DNA from: Parasulfuritortus sp037439465
GTDB taxonomy: Bacteria; Pseudomonadota; Gammaproteobacteria; Burkholderiales; Thiobacillaceae
Assembly: GCA_037439465.1 (NCBI GenBank)
Contig: JBBIVX010000018.1
Span: 1-63,635, forward strand
Length of the DNA: 63,635 nucleotides
Reading direction: 5' to 3'
Below, one piece after another: positions 24,920-32,783 of this stretch; within the stretch, counting starts at the first letter, position 1, and each line of letters starts with the position of its first letter. The translations under genes and the position numbers were made by a program. The notes under the pieces were generated by a model. The model did no database searches and was not told where the DNA came from. It saw nothing but the letters and a program-made list of their open reading frames with translations.

Positions 24920-27900
24920 ATGCCGGGGTTTTGCTTGCCGTACCGTGGCCGCCGATGGCTGGCAGGCCTGCTGCTGGCCACAGTCGTTGCGCCCGCCAGC
25001 GCCGCGGCCACGTCGGCGGACGGCATCGTGCTCACCAAGGCGACCACTCTCGCCAGTACCCAGGCTGAAATCCACCAGGCCCTGGTCGAATTGGCCGCGC
25101 GCGGCCCGCTCGATCTGGAGGAGACGCGCCAGTTTCTGCAACGGGTACGGGACGGCGCGGCCACCGACACCACTGTGTGGCAGACGCTGCGGGCGGCGAA
25201 GCAACAGCAAGGCAAGGGGTGGGACAGCGTACGCGGGATCGAAAACCAGCTCACCGCCATCATCCGCGATGTCCTGGTGGACAGCCGTGAAGCGGTCATC
25301 CGGCGCGGCGCCCTGGGCAGCGTACTGGCCTTCCAGGATAGTGGCGAGTGGCGTCGGCAATCTGCAGACACCCTGTCCTTCGACAGCGACTTCGCCATGG
25401 CCTTCTTCGCCGACGATGCCGCCGATCTCAACCCAACCAACCGCGCTGGCGTCCTCCACCGCCTCAACGAGCTGCTCAAGCAGCGCCTAGGCCTCGATGC
25501 CAGCCAGCTTGGCATCCGGCTCGTCGGCTTCGTCTACGCGGCCCAGGGTGACCGTTATGTCTCGCCCTCCGGCGCCGTCTGGGACCCGCACGCGCCGGCC
25601 TCGCACCTTCATCTGGTGGAGCCGAACAGCGGCCGCATCGGCCGCGACATCATCACACATCCAGAACTGCTGTTCGCCCTTCGGCAACAGGCCACACTGC
25701 GCCAACGCCTGCCGCGCCTGTTCGATGCCGACGGCCGTCTGCCGCCGCACCTCGACCGGGCGGAGGCACTGCGCCGGTTCCGGCTGGAAGCGGATCTCAC
25801 GACTGCAGCCCGAACACACGCCGCGGCCACCCTGCTCCGCCTCGACATCGCCGCTCTGCTTGGTGGGGATGGCTCGGCCAACACCACCGCCCCGGCCCTG
25901 GCCGGGATCGCCAGACTGACGGCTCTTGCTGCCACGGCTGGCGCAGACACCCCTGGCGGCCAGACTTCGCCGACAGCATGCACTCCCGCGGAAAATGACT
26001 TCATCCACTGGGCGCGCGGGCTGGAAGAGAGCACGCTCGACTGGGCGCTGGCGGTGGCCGCACTCGGCCGTCTTGCCGAGGCCCATCCCGACCCGAGCGC
26101 CTGGACAGAAACCGAGGCTGGGCTTATCGACCGTCTCGCCATCGAGGCCCGGCGCCGCCGGGCCGTGGTTGAAAAATCCTTGGCCGAGGCAGCAGGCAAA
26201 TGGTCGGCAGAATCCGCCCGCCAGCTTGCACTGATGCTTGTCAAAAAGCAGGCCGGCGCCAGCTTCTCGGCTGCCTTGCGCGACAGTCTTGGGTTGCCCG
26301 CCGAGGCACGCCAGCAGGCTTTGGGCGCCTTCGCCCGTGAGCTCGAGGCACGCCTCCACCGTCAGCAAACACAGGGCGTTCCGGCCGATCTCTGGCGATG
26401 GACCGGCAGCGGCCTGGACACCACCCTGCAACTACAGGAGATGGCGGCCGATCCGCACTTTGGCGAACTTTGGGATAAATTCAACCGTAACAGCCGCATT
26501 GGCACCGGCGAGATCAACCGGCTAAAGAGTTTCCTCGCCCGTAGTGAGGCCGGACAAAGGCTGCTAAAGGAAACCGGGGGCGCCCTCGACGCCCTTGTCA
26601 TACCGCCGGGGGACGGCACCCTTGCCCATCCGCTGGCGGCCGCCGGGCAGCGCCTGCGCCAGCTCGGAGGCGGCTACACCGCCTTGCTCGCCGGCCTCGC
26701 CGAGGCCGCAGAGCGGCCACAGACAGCGCGGGAACTGGCGACGGCCATCGCCCGCACCTTGGCGGCCACCGCCACGGCCAGACTGATCGCCCGTCAGGAC
26801 CAGCCTCTCCACCTCGACGGCGATGATCCGGCTAACACCCGCCTGCTCGCCTACCTACTGGCCCCCGAGGCCGAGTTGCCGGCCATGATCGCGGCCCTTG
26901 GCCAGGAGGCTGACACGCCGGGCGGCAGCCGCGTCTTCGACACCAGGCTCGAAGCCCTCTATCTGATCGGCCGTTTCGACGATGAGGGTGCCTTGATCGA
27001 CCTCGGCGGCCATGGGCATGATCGTTTTCCGCAGTTGCTCTCCGCCCTGCTCGGCGCCGACGGCGACCGGGTGCTGGCGGAGTGGCTCGGACAGGCGGCG
27101 CTGGCCCCGGATAATGCCCTCGCCGAACGGGCCGGAAAGATTGGACCGGAGGCGAGACAAATCCTGCTCACCAGCCTGTACCGCACCTTGCGCACGGGCG
27201 ATCATGTGCTCTTCCGCGATGACGCCGCGCTGGCCAGCCACTGCCGCAACATACGCAACTATGGCGAGGAAATCCGCCGCCTGAGCGCGGCCCTCGGCCT
27301 CGCCGCACCAACCGGAGCGACCGCCGCCGATTTCTACCCGGCCGGTAGCGACCCGGCCCAGCGTCGCCCCGACACGCCCGCCTGGGCCGCCGCACTGGAT
27401 GCCGGACAATTGCGCGTCCTCGCCCAATTGTTCGCGGCCCGCGATGTCTGGCGCGGCAGGGCCGAGGCGGCCTTGTTGGCAGACATCGGCGCGACACTAA
27501 AGTCCGCCCCGAAACCGAGCTGTGCCTATGACTATGGCGAATGGGAAGATTGCGACACGGCCCGACGACAACAGAGCCGCGCACTCATCGCCAGACGCCC
27601 TGTCGGCTGTGCCGCGCGACAAGCGCCGATACTCACCCAGGACTGCGTCCCGCTGGTGGCCCGGCTGGCCACCGACCAGGCCACCCCATTGGTGGGCGAG
27701 ACCGTGACCGTGTCGGTCCACGTCTCCCCCGAGTTCAGTGATGCCCGTATCGGCTTCGACTGGGAGATCACCGGCTCCACAGCCGGCGCCGGGCCGGTGG
27801 CCACCGTCCCCAATGGGCGCGCCTATGCGTTCCGGCCGCGCGACCTCCAGCCAGTGACCATCCGCGTCCGTGCCCGCTCGAAAAACCGCGGCACCGAATT

Positions 27901-29092
27901 GGCGGCCTCGCACCTCACGCTCACGGCGCGCCCGCCGCAGCTGAGCGTGACCGGGCCACACCTGACCGGCCCCGCTCCTCTATCGTGGCGACAGGGCGTT
28001 GGCCTGGCGCCGCTGGAGGGTCAGGTGGCCGAGGGCCAGCGGGTAGATTTCGCGGTCGCGCTCAACCCTGTCCCCACCCAGGAGCTGCGCTATCAGTGGG
28101 ATGTCCAGCCCGCCGGCTGCACGCTCGCCACGGCCGCGACCGCCCATGTCAGCCTCACCTGCGACAAGAGCGGCCACTACGGCGTGAGGGTGCGTGTGAG
28201 CAACGCCGACAGCGCCGAACTGGGCGTCGGCAGCGCTGTGCTCGACGTCACCGTCACCCAGGCTGCCATCGCCACCGGTCAACGCCTGGCCGCGGCCGCG
28301 CGGCAACAGGACGAGGCACGCGCCGAACTCCGCCAAGGCCACCATGACGCGGCCCTGGCGGCTATACGTCGCGGCCGCGAGCTCGAACCCAGCCTCGTCG
28401 ACGACGTCGCCGGTGAACTCGCCGAAGCCAGCAAACGGCTGGCCAGAGAAGCGGAAGCCAGGCGTGATTTTCAGACTGCAAAACGTCTGTTCGTGATCGC
28501 CCGCGAGGCCCGGCACGAGGATAAGGAGGCCAGCCAAGGCGCCGACGATGCCGACAGTTACCAACACCGTCTGAATCAACTCAGCGTCTTGCAGAAAGAA
28601 GCGGAGGCCAATATAGGGCGGAGCGACTGGGACATGGCGGAATCCAGGATCGATGCGCTCAGGCGTCTGGAAGCCACGCTACCCGGCGAACCGTCTGCCG
28701 CATCACGCTCGCTCATTACCCGCCTGGAACAGGGCCACAGCGCCTACAAGGCCGACCTGGCAAAGCGCCGGCAGGCGATCGACACGCTACTCGGCCGCAA
28801 CTGCCTCGACCGCGCCCGCGCCGACATCCTGGCGCTGCGCCACGGCCACCTGCTTGCCGCGGACCGGGAATGGACGCGACAGGTATTGGCTGAAATCGAC
28901 AAGAAGCAGTGGGAATGCCAGATCGGCAATACCCGGCTGGGCAACGACTGCGGCCGCACTTGCGACGGTGAGGATAGCCGTGCCGGCGGCGAACCCGGTA
29001 CTGCCGCGACAGAGGTGGGTCCCGGACTCGAGCAGGAGGCGGACGACCTGTTGGGGCTCATCAAGGAACTGCGCGGATTGGTCGCGGAATGA
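24920..29092 (+). CDS. Giant secreted protein with TSP1-like and Ig-like modules (unrecognised)
   Basis: I do not recognise this 1390-residue protein as a whole. AAGGGA precedes the ATG by about 8 nt, and residues 1-29 look like a signal peptide (cleavage near ASA/AA). Residues 120-235 contain GS (133-134), a DSD (155-157) in SFDSDFAMAFF and a beta-rich stretch, which loosely resembles a nucleotidyltransferase-fold pattern; this is weak. Residues 240-860 are mostly Ala/Leu-rich helical. A Cys-bounded module (about 868-909) with CAYDYGEWEDC and a later GC and DC resembles bacterial thrombospondin-type-1 repeats. Two PKD/Ig-like domains follow (about 910-1000 and 1005-1105), then a charged helical or TPR-like tail (about 1110-1330) and a Cys-containing C-terminus. 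A GT-C-like membrane protein starts 10 bp downstream, so the two are probably one unit. Confidence 0.8.
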   Translation: MPGFCLPYRGRRWLAGLLLATVVAPASAAATSADGIVLTKATTLASTQAEIHQALVELAARGPLDLEETRQFLQRVRDGAATDTTVWQTLRAAKQQQGKGWDSVRGIENQLTAIIRDVLVDSREAVIRRGALGSVLAFQDSGEWRRQSADTLSFDSDFAMAFFADDAADLNPTNRAGVLHRLNELLKQRLGLDASQLGIRLVGFVYAAQGDRYVSPSGAVWDPHAPASHLHLVEPNSGRIGRDIITHPELLFALRQQATLRQRLPRLFDADGRLPPHLDRAEALRRFRLEADLTTAARTHAAATLLRLDIAALLGGDGSANTTAPALAGIARLTALAATAGADTPGGQTSPTACTPAENDFIHWARGLEESTLDWALAVAALGRLAEAHPDPSAWTETEAGLIDRLAIEARRRRAVVEKSLAEAAGKWSAESARQLALMLVKKQAGASFSAALRDSLGLPAEARQQALGAFARELEARLHRQQTQGVPADLWRWTGSGLDTTLQLQEMAADPHFGELWDKFNRNSRIGTGEINRLKSFLARSEAGQRLLKETGGALDALVIPPGDGTLAHPLAAAGQRLRQLGGGYTALLAGLAEAAERPQTARELATAIARTLAATATARLIARQDQPLHLDGDDPANTRLLAYLLAPEAELPAMIAALGQEADTPGGSRVFDTRLEALYLIGRFDDEGALIDLGGHGHDRFPQLLSALLGADGDRVLAEWLGQAALAPDNALAERAGKIGPEARQILLTSLYRTLRTGDHVLFRDDAALASHCRNIRNYGEEIRRLSAALGLAAPTGATAADFYPAGSDPAQRRPDTPAWAAALDAGQLRVLAQLFAARDVWRGRAEAALLADIGATLKSAPKPSCAYDYGEWEDCDTARRQQSRALIARRPVGCAARQAPILTQDCVPLVARLATDQATPLVGETVTVSVHVSPEFSDARIGFDWEITGSTAGAGPVATVPNGRAYAFRPRDLQPVTIRVRARSKNRGTELAASHLTLTARPPQLSVTGPHLTGPAPLSWRQGVGLAPLEGQVAEGQRVDFAVALNPVPTQELRYQWDVQPAGCTLATAATAHVSLTCDKSGHYGVRVRVSNADSAELGVGSAVLDVTVTQAAIATGQRLAAAARQQDEARAELRQGHHDAALAAIRRGRELEPSLVDDVAGELAEASKRLAREAEARRDFQTAKRLFVIAREARHEDKEASQGADDADSYQHRLNQLSVLQKEAEANIGRSDWDMAESRIDALRRLEATLPGEPSAASRSLITRLEQGHSAYKADLAKRRQAIDTLLGRNCLDRARADILALRHGHLLAADREWTRQVLAEIDKKQWECQIGNTRLGNDCGRTCDGEDSRAGGEPGTAATEVGPGLEQEADDLLGLIKELRGLVAE

Positions 29093-29102
29093 CTCGCTGC
29101 GC

Positions 29103-30455
29103 ATGACCCATGGCCGCACTGCCCTACCGCCCGTCTGGCTTCTGCTGGCGGCCGCACTGGCCTACCTCAACGCCCTGCCGGCGAGCTTCCAGTTCGACGA
29201 CTTCAACGTCATCGTCGATAACGCCGGCGTCCATTCCCTGGCGGCATGGTGGGCAGGGATGCCCGGCATCCGGCCGCTGCTCAAGCTCTCGTATACCCTG
29301 AACTGGCTGGCCGACCCCGGACCGACCGGCTTTCACGCCGTCAACATCCTGCTGCACCTCATCAACATTGCCCTGGTCTGGCGGCTGACCGCCCATATCC
29401 CGGCACCGGCGGGTTGGGAACACGGACCGGCCCTGCGCCGCGCCCGCCTGCTCGCCACTCTGCTGTTTGCCCTGCACCCCATCCAGACCGAATCCGTCAC
29501 CTATGTCAGCGGCCGCTCCATGAGCCTGATGGCAAGCTTCGGGCTGAGCGGCCTGATCTGCTGGCTGGAGAGCGCCGGCCGCCGCTCTCGCCTGGTCTGG
29601 AGGCTGGCCGCCGTCGTGCTGTTAACTGCCGCCATGCTCACCAAGGAAGTGGCGGTGGTGCTGCCCCTGACCCTGTTGTTGTTCTGGCGCCGCGAAGGCG
29701 GCGGCTGGCCGCTGCGCCTCGGCCTCTTCGTCTTTGTGGGGCTCGCCCTGGCTGCACTGTTCCTGGTCTTAGGCTACCAGCGTCTGCTGACCACACCGCC
29801 GCCGCGCGACCTCATCGTCAATCTGTGGTCGGAGGCACACGCCATCGTCTATCTGCTCGGCCAGCTGTTACGGCCCTTCAGCCTCGATATCGATCCGCTG
29901 CTGCCCGAATTGAGCGGTGGCTCGCTGCGTTCCGGCCTGGAGATGGGCGGTCTGCTGCTCGCCCTCCTCCTCGCCTGGCTGGCCCGCCAGCGGCAACCCT
30001 GGCTGACCTTTGCCATCGGCTGGTTCGCCCTGCTGCTCATTCCCACCCATACCGTCATCCCCCGTCCCGACCTGGCAAGCGAGCGTCATCTGTATCTGGC
30101 CGGACTGGGGCTGTACTGGCTGGCGGCGGTGCTGCTCACCGCCCTCCTGCCGGCCCGCCGCCTTGCCTTCGCACTGACCGTCATGGTACTGAGCGTCGGC
30201 GGCATGACCTGCACCCATCTGCGCAACCGCGACTATCGCGACGAGATCCAACTCTGGCGGGCGACGGTACGGTCTTCGCCGGATAACGCCCGCGCCTGGA
30301 ACAATCTCGGCTACGCCCATTACCTCGCCGGCCAGCCGCAAGCGGCCCGCCTGGCCTATGAGGAGGCCCTGCGTCTCGACTCCGGGCACGATAAGGCGCG
30401 CCGCAACCTGCGCGCCCTCGACACGCCTCCCCCCGCCTCCGCGCGCGCCAGATAG
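29103..30455 (+). CDS. TMTC/GT-C-like polytopic membrane protein with C-terminal TPRs
   Basis: A 450-residue protein with roughly ten membrane helices (residues 10-380) and a short TPR tail (about 390-440: DNARAWNNLGYAHYLAGQPQAARLAYEEALRLDSGHDKARRNL). The first periplasmic loop has FQFDDFNVIVDN, with the acidic pair typical of GT-C glycosyltransferases, and FALHPIQTESVTYVSGRSMSL matches TMTC-type O-mannosyltransferase-like proteins. These transfer sugars from lipid-linked donors to proteins outside the membrane; the bacterial members are poorly studied. It begins 10 bp after the secreted 1390-residue gene and is convergent with napB. Confidence 0.8.
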   Translation: MTHGRTALPPVWLLLAAALAYLNALPASFQFDDFNVIVDNAGVHSLAAWWAGMPGIRPLLKLSYTLNWLADPGPTGFHAVNILLHLINIALVWRLTAHIPAPAGWEHGPALRRARLLATLLFALHPIQTESVTYVSGRSMSLMASFGLSGLICWLESAGRRSRLVWRLAAVVLLTAAMLTKEVAVVLPLTLLLFWRREGGGWPLRLGLFVFVGLALAALFLVLGYQRLLTTPPPRDLIVNLWSEAHAIVYLLGQLLRPFSLDIDPLLPELSGGSLRSGLEMGGLLLALLLAWLARQRQPWLTFAIGWFALLLIPTHTVIPRPDLASERHLYLAGLGLYWLAAVLLTALLPARRLAFALTVMVLSVGGMTCTHLRNRDYRDEIQLWRATVRSSPDNARAWNNLGYAHYLAGQPQAARLAYEEALRLDSGHDKARRNLRALDTPPPASARAR

Positions 30456-30466
30456 GGGCCCGTGTT

Positions 30467-30940
30467 TTACTTGCGCGTCTTCTTGTCGAAAGTGCTTTCC
30501 ACCAGCAGTTTGACGTTGGCCTGCTCGCGATGGCATTGGGTGCAGTTCCAGCGGCTCATGCTGAGTTGCCCGGCCTTGACGTCGGCATAGTGACTGGCCG
30601 GCGTCGGCACCGCCATACCCTTTGCTATCTTCTTGCCGATCTGCTCGGGCTGGACGTGACAATCCTTGCACAGATTCGATTCCAGGGTGATCGGAGTCAT
30701 GTCCCTGGTGCCATGAGGAATCATCGGCGGCGCGGTATTGTAGGAGCGAACGGAGCGCACGCCGACCGAACCGGCCTCTTTGCCGCCATATTCGAACACC
30801 GCTGGTTCAGGTGAGTCATCGAGGCTGCCCTTGGATAAGCCGATCATGTCGTCGGGGATACCCTGGTCCTCCATCGCAGCGGCAGACAGGGTAAAGGTCA
30901 TCGCCGCCAGGGCGGCGCCAAACAGGATAGTCATCCTCAT
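30467..30940 (-). CDS. napB: Periplasmic nitrate reductase electron transfer subunit
   Basis: NapB is the dihaem cytochrome c that passes electrons to NapA in the periplasm. The 157-residue product has a signal peptide ending near SAA/AM and two haem motifs, CKDCH and CTQCH, with distal His in the family positions (PHGTRDMTPIT, PASHYADV). It is last in napDAGHB, 31 bp after napH. Confidence 0.94.
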   Translation of the reverse strand: MRMTILFGAALAAMTFTLSAAAMEDQGIPDDMIGLSKGSLDDSPEPAVFEYGGKEAGSVGVRSVRSYNTAPPMIPHGTRDMTPITLESNLCKDCHVQPEQIGKKIAKGMAVPTPASHYADVKAGQLSMSRWNCTQCHREQANVKLLVESTFDKKTRK

Positions 30941-30971
30941 TGCTTTCTCCTTTGCTCATCAACTCAAAAAG

Positions 30972-31892
30972 TTAATCCAACGATCCTTGCGCACGCGCAT
31001 TGTGCTTGCGGATCAACGGCCTGAAATCGAAGGCCAGGCTGCCTTCCGGACATAGGGGCGAACAGCGGCCGCAGTTGCTGCACTCGCCGGAACTGACATA
31101 GCCAGTTTCTTCCAGGCGCTTGAGATTCAACACCTGGGGTTCGGGACAGACCTTGGCGCACTCGCCGCAATGGGTGCAACTCGTCTTGTCGAAACGTACC
31201 CGCCACAGGGCGGTCCGGCCAACCAGCGACCAGAAACCGCCAAGGGGGCAAAGATGGCCGCACCAGCCCTGCTTGAGTAGCAGCAGGTCGAACAGGAAGA
31301 GCGACAGTAGGGCGATGAAGCCCATGCCGAAACCAAAGATGAGCTCCCGGTGCAACATACCGATGGGGCTGACCCATTCGAAGGCCGCCACACCGGTGAT
31401 GACCGACAGTGCCAGGGCGGCAGCCAGAATGAAATAGCGCAGCGTACGCGGCAGGTGGAACATGGGCCGGATGGGCAGTCGTGCCCGCGCCCAGCCCGCC
31501 AGGTCGGTCACCATGTTGACCGGACAGGCCCAGGCGCAGAATACCCGCCCACCCACCAACAGATAAAACCCAAGGACGATGGCCGCGCCGATCAGGGCGT
31601 CCTGTTTGAGTGCATGGCCGGCCAAGGTTATCTGCAAGGCCGCGAAGGGGTCGGTCATGGGAATGTAGCCGATGAACTTGGAAGCCGACAGATTGCCGCT
31701 CAACAGCGGTACCTTCTTTGCCACCTCCCAGCCCCAGTGCGCCGTGCCAAAGAAGAGCACAAGGATGCCGAACTGGGTCAGTCGGCGCAGCAACAGATAG
31801 CGCCATGCCCACAGTCGGCTCGGCAGGCGGCGGGCCAGCAGTTTTTCGGTGGAGGCCAGGGCGTCGGCCCGGTCGAAGTCGCCTGGGTTCAT
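30972..31892 (-). CDS. napH: Quinol dehydrogenase membrane component NapH
   Basis: NapH is a polytopic inner-membrane iron-sulfur protein that with NapG takes electrons from quinol to NapB/NapA. The 306-residue product has four membrane helices (around 35-55, 95-115, 150-170 and 185-205), the conserved Cys pairs CAWACP and CGHLCP on the cytoplasmic side, and two 4Fe-4S sites (CTHCGECAKVCP, CSNCGRCSPLCP). Its ATG overlaps the napG stop (31889-31892), as is usual for this pair. Confidence 0.95.
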   Translation of the reverse strand: MNPGDFDRADALASTEKLLARRLPSRLWAWRYLLLRRLTQFGILVLFFGTAHWGWEVAKKVPLLSGNLSASKFIGYIPMTDPFAALQITLAGHALKQDALIGAAIVLGFYLLVGGRVFCAWACPVNMVTDLAGWARARLPIRPMFHLPRTLRYFILAAALALSVITGVAAFEWVSPIGMLHRELIFGFGMGFIALLSLFLFDLLLLKQGWCGHLCPLGGFWSLVGRTALWRVRFDKTSCTHCGECAKVCPEPQVLNLKRLEETGYVSSGECSNCGRCSPLCPEGSLAFDFRPLIRKHNARAQGSLD

Positions 31893-32683
31893 AGGCCACC
31901 CGCATTCAGGTAGTCCATGCCCGGCGCCGTCTTGGGCACGGGGGCATCCGGGGCCGAGGCGGGCGATGCTTCTGCCGGTTTGAAGTCCTGGGTAACCTCG
32001 GTATCGAAGGTCCAGCCCAGGCGGTAGTGCTCGCCGATCTTACCCTGCACCAGTTTGTGCGGCAGGATGCGGATGGCGGCGATGTCGGTGGGACAGGCCT
32101 TTTCGCAGATGCCGCAGCCGGTGCAGGCGTCAGAGTGCACCAGGGGTACGAACATGGCGTGCCTGGAAATCTGCCGTGGATGAGTCTCCAGGGTGATGGC
32201 CTTGCCCTTGATAGGGCATTCACGGTGGCAGATCTCGCAGCGCAGCCCCTTCCAGGACAGGCAGTTCTCGATGTCGATCACCGCCAGTCCCATGCGCGCA
32301 TCTTCGATCTTCTTCAGCTTGGGCGACAGAGCGCCGGTCGGACAGGCCTTCATGCAGGGGATGTCCGGACACATGATGCAAGCGCCGGTGCGCGGCGCGT
32401 AGTAGGGCATGCCGATGGGCAGGGCACCGCCGGCCGGCTGCAGTTTGAGGATATGCGGCGGGCAGTCGTTCACGCATTGCCCGCACTTGATGCAGGCGGC
32501 GTTGAAATCCGCCTCCGCCAGGGCGCCGGGCGGACGCAGCGCATAAGGCGCGGCACGCGCCTCGTTGCGCAGGATATAGTCCCACAAAAGAGCTCCACTG
32601 CCGGCGATGGCGGCGCCCTGTGCCAGTTTCACTAGAAAATCGCGGCGGGAGGTGTTAAGGCCGCTCTGGCCTTGGTCGGACAT
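31889..32683 (-). CDS. napG: Ferredoxin-type protein NapG
   Basis: NapG is a periplasmic ferredoxin that works with NapH. The 264-residue product has a Tat signal (SRRDFLVKLAQGAAIAG) and four 4Fe-4S sites: CIKCGQCVNDCP, CIMCPDIPCMKACP, CEICHRECP and CTGCGICEKACP. I start at ATG 32683, which has AGGTGA at a good distance; a GTG three codons upstream is possible. A strong hairpin lies in the gap between napA and this gene. Confidence 0.94.
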   Translation of the reverse strand: MSDQGQSGLNTSRRDFLVKLAQGAAIAGSGALLWDYILRNEARAAPYALRPPGALAEADFNAACIKCGQCVNDCPPHILKLQPAGGALPIGMPYYAPRTGACIMCPDIPCMKACPTGALSPKLKKIEDARMGLAVIDIENCLSWKGLRCEICHRECPIKGKAITLETHPRQISRHAMFVPLVHSDACTGCGICEKACPTDIAAIRILPHKLVQGKIGEHYRLGWTFDTEVTQDFKPAEASPASAPDAPVPKTAPGMDYLNAGGL

Positions 32684-32746
32684 TGCTTTCACCTAACGAA
32701 ATGAGCCTTTGCGGGCCGGGGTGAGAAAGCAGGCAAACTTCCTCAC

Positions 32747-32778
32747 CCCGGCCCTCTCCCGCGAAGGAGAGGGCCGGG
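32747..32778. repeat. 13-bp perfect hairpin between napA and napG
   Basis: CCCGGCCCTCTCC and its exact complement flank a six-base loop (CGCGAA), nine bases before the napA stop region on the plus-strand view. No T-run follows on the minus strand, so it is more likely an RNA-stabilising or REP-like element than a full terminator. A diverged relative is seen at 48405-48432. Confidence 0.75.
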
Positions 32779-32783
32779 CCGGA

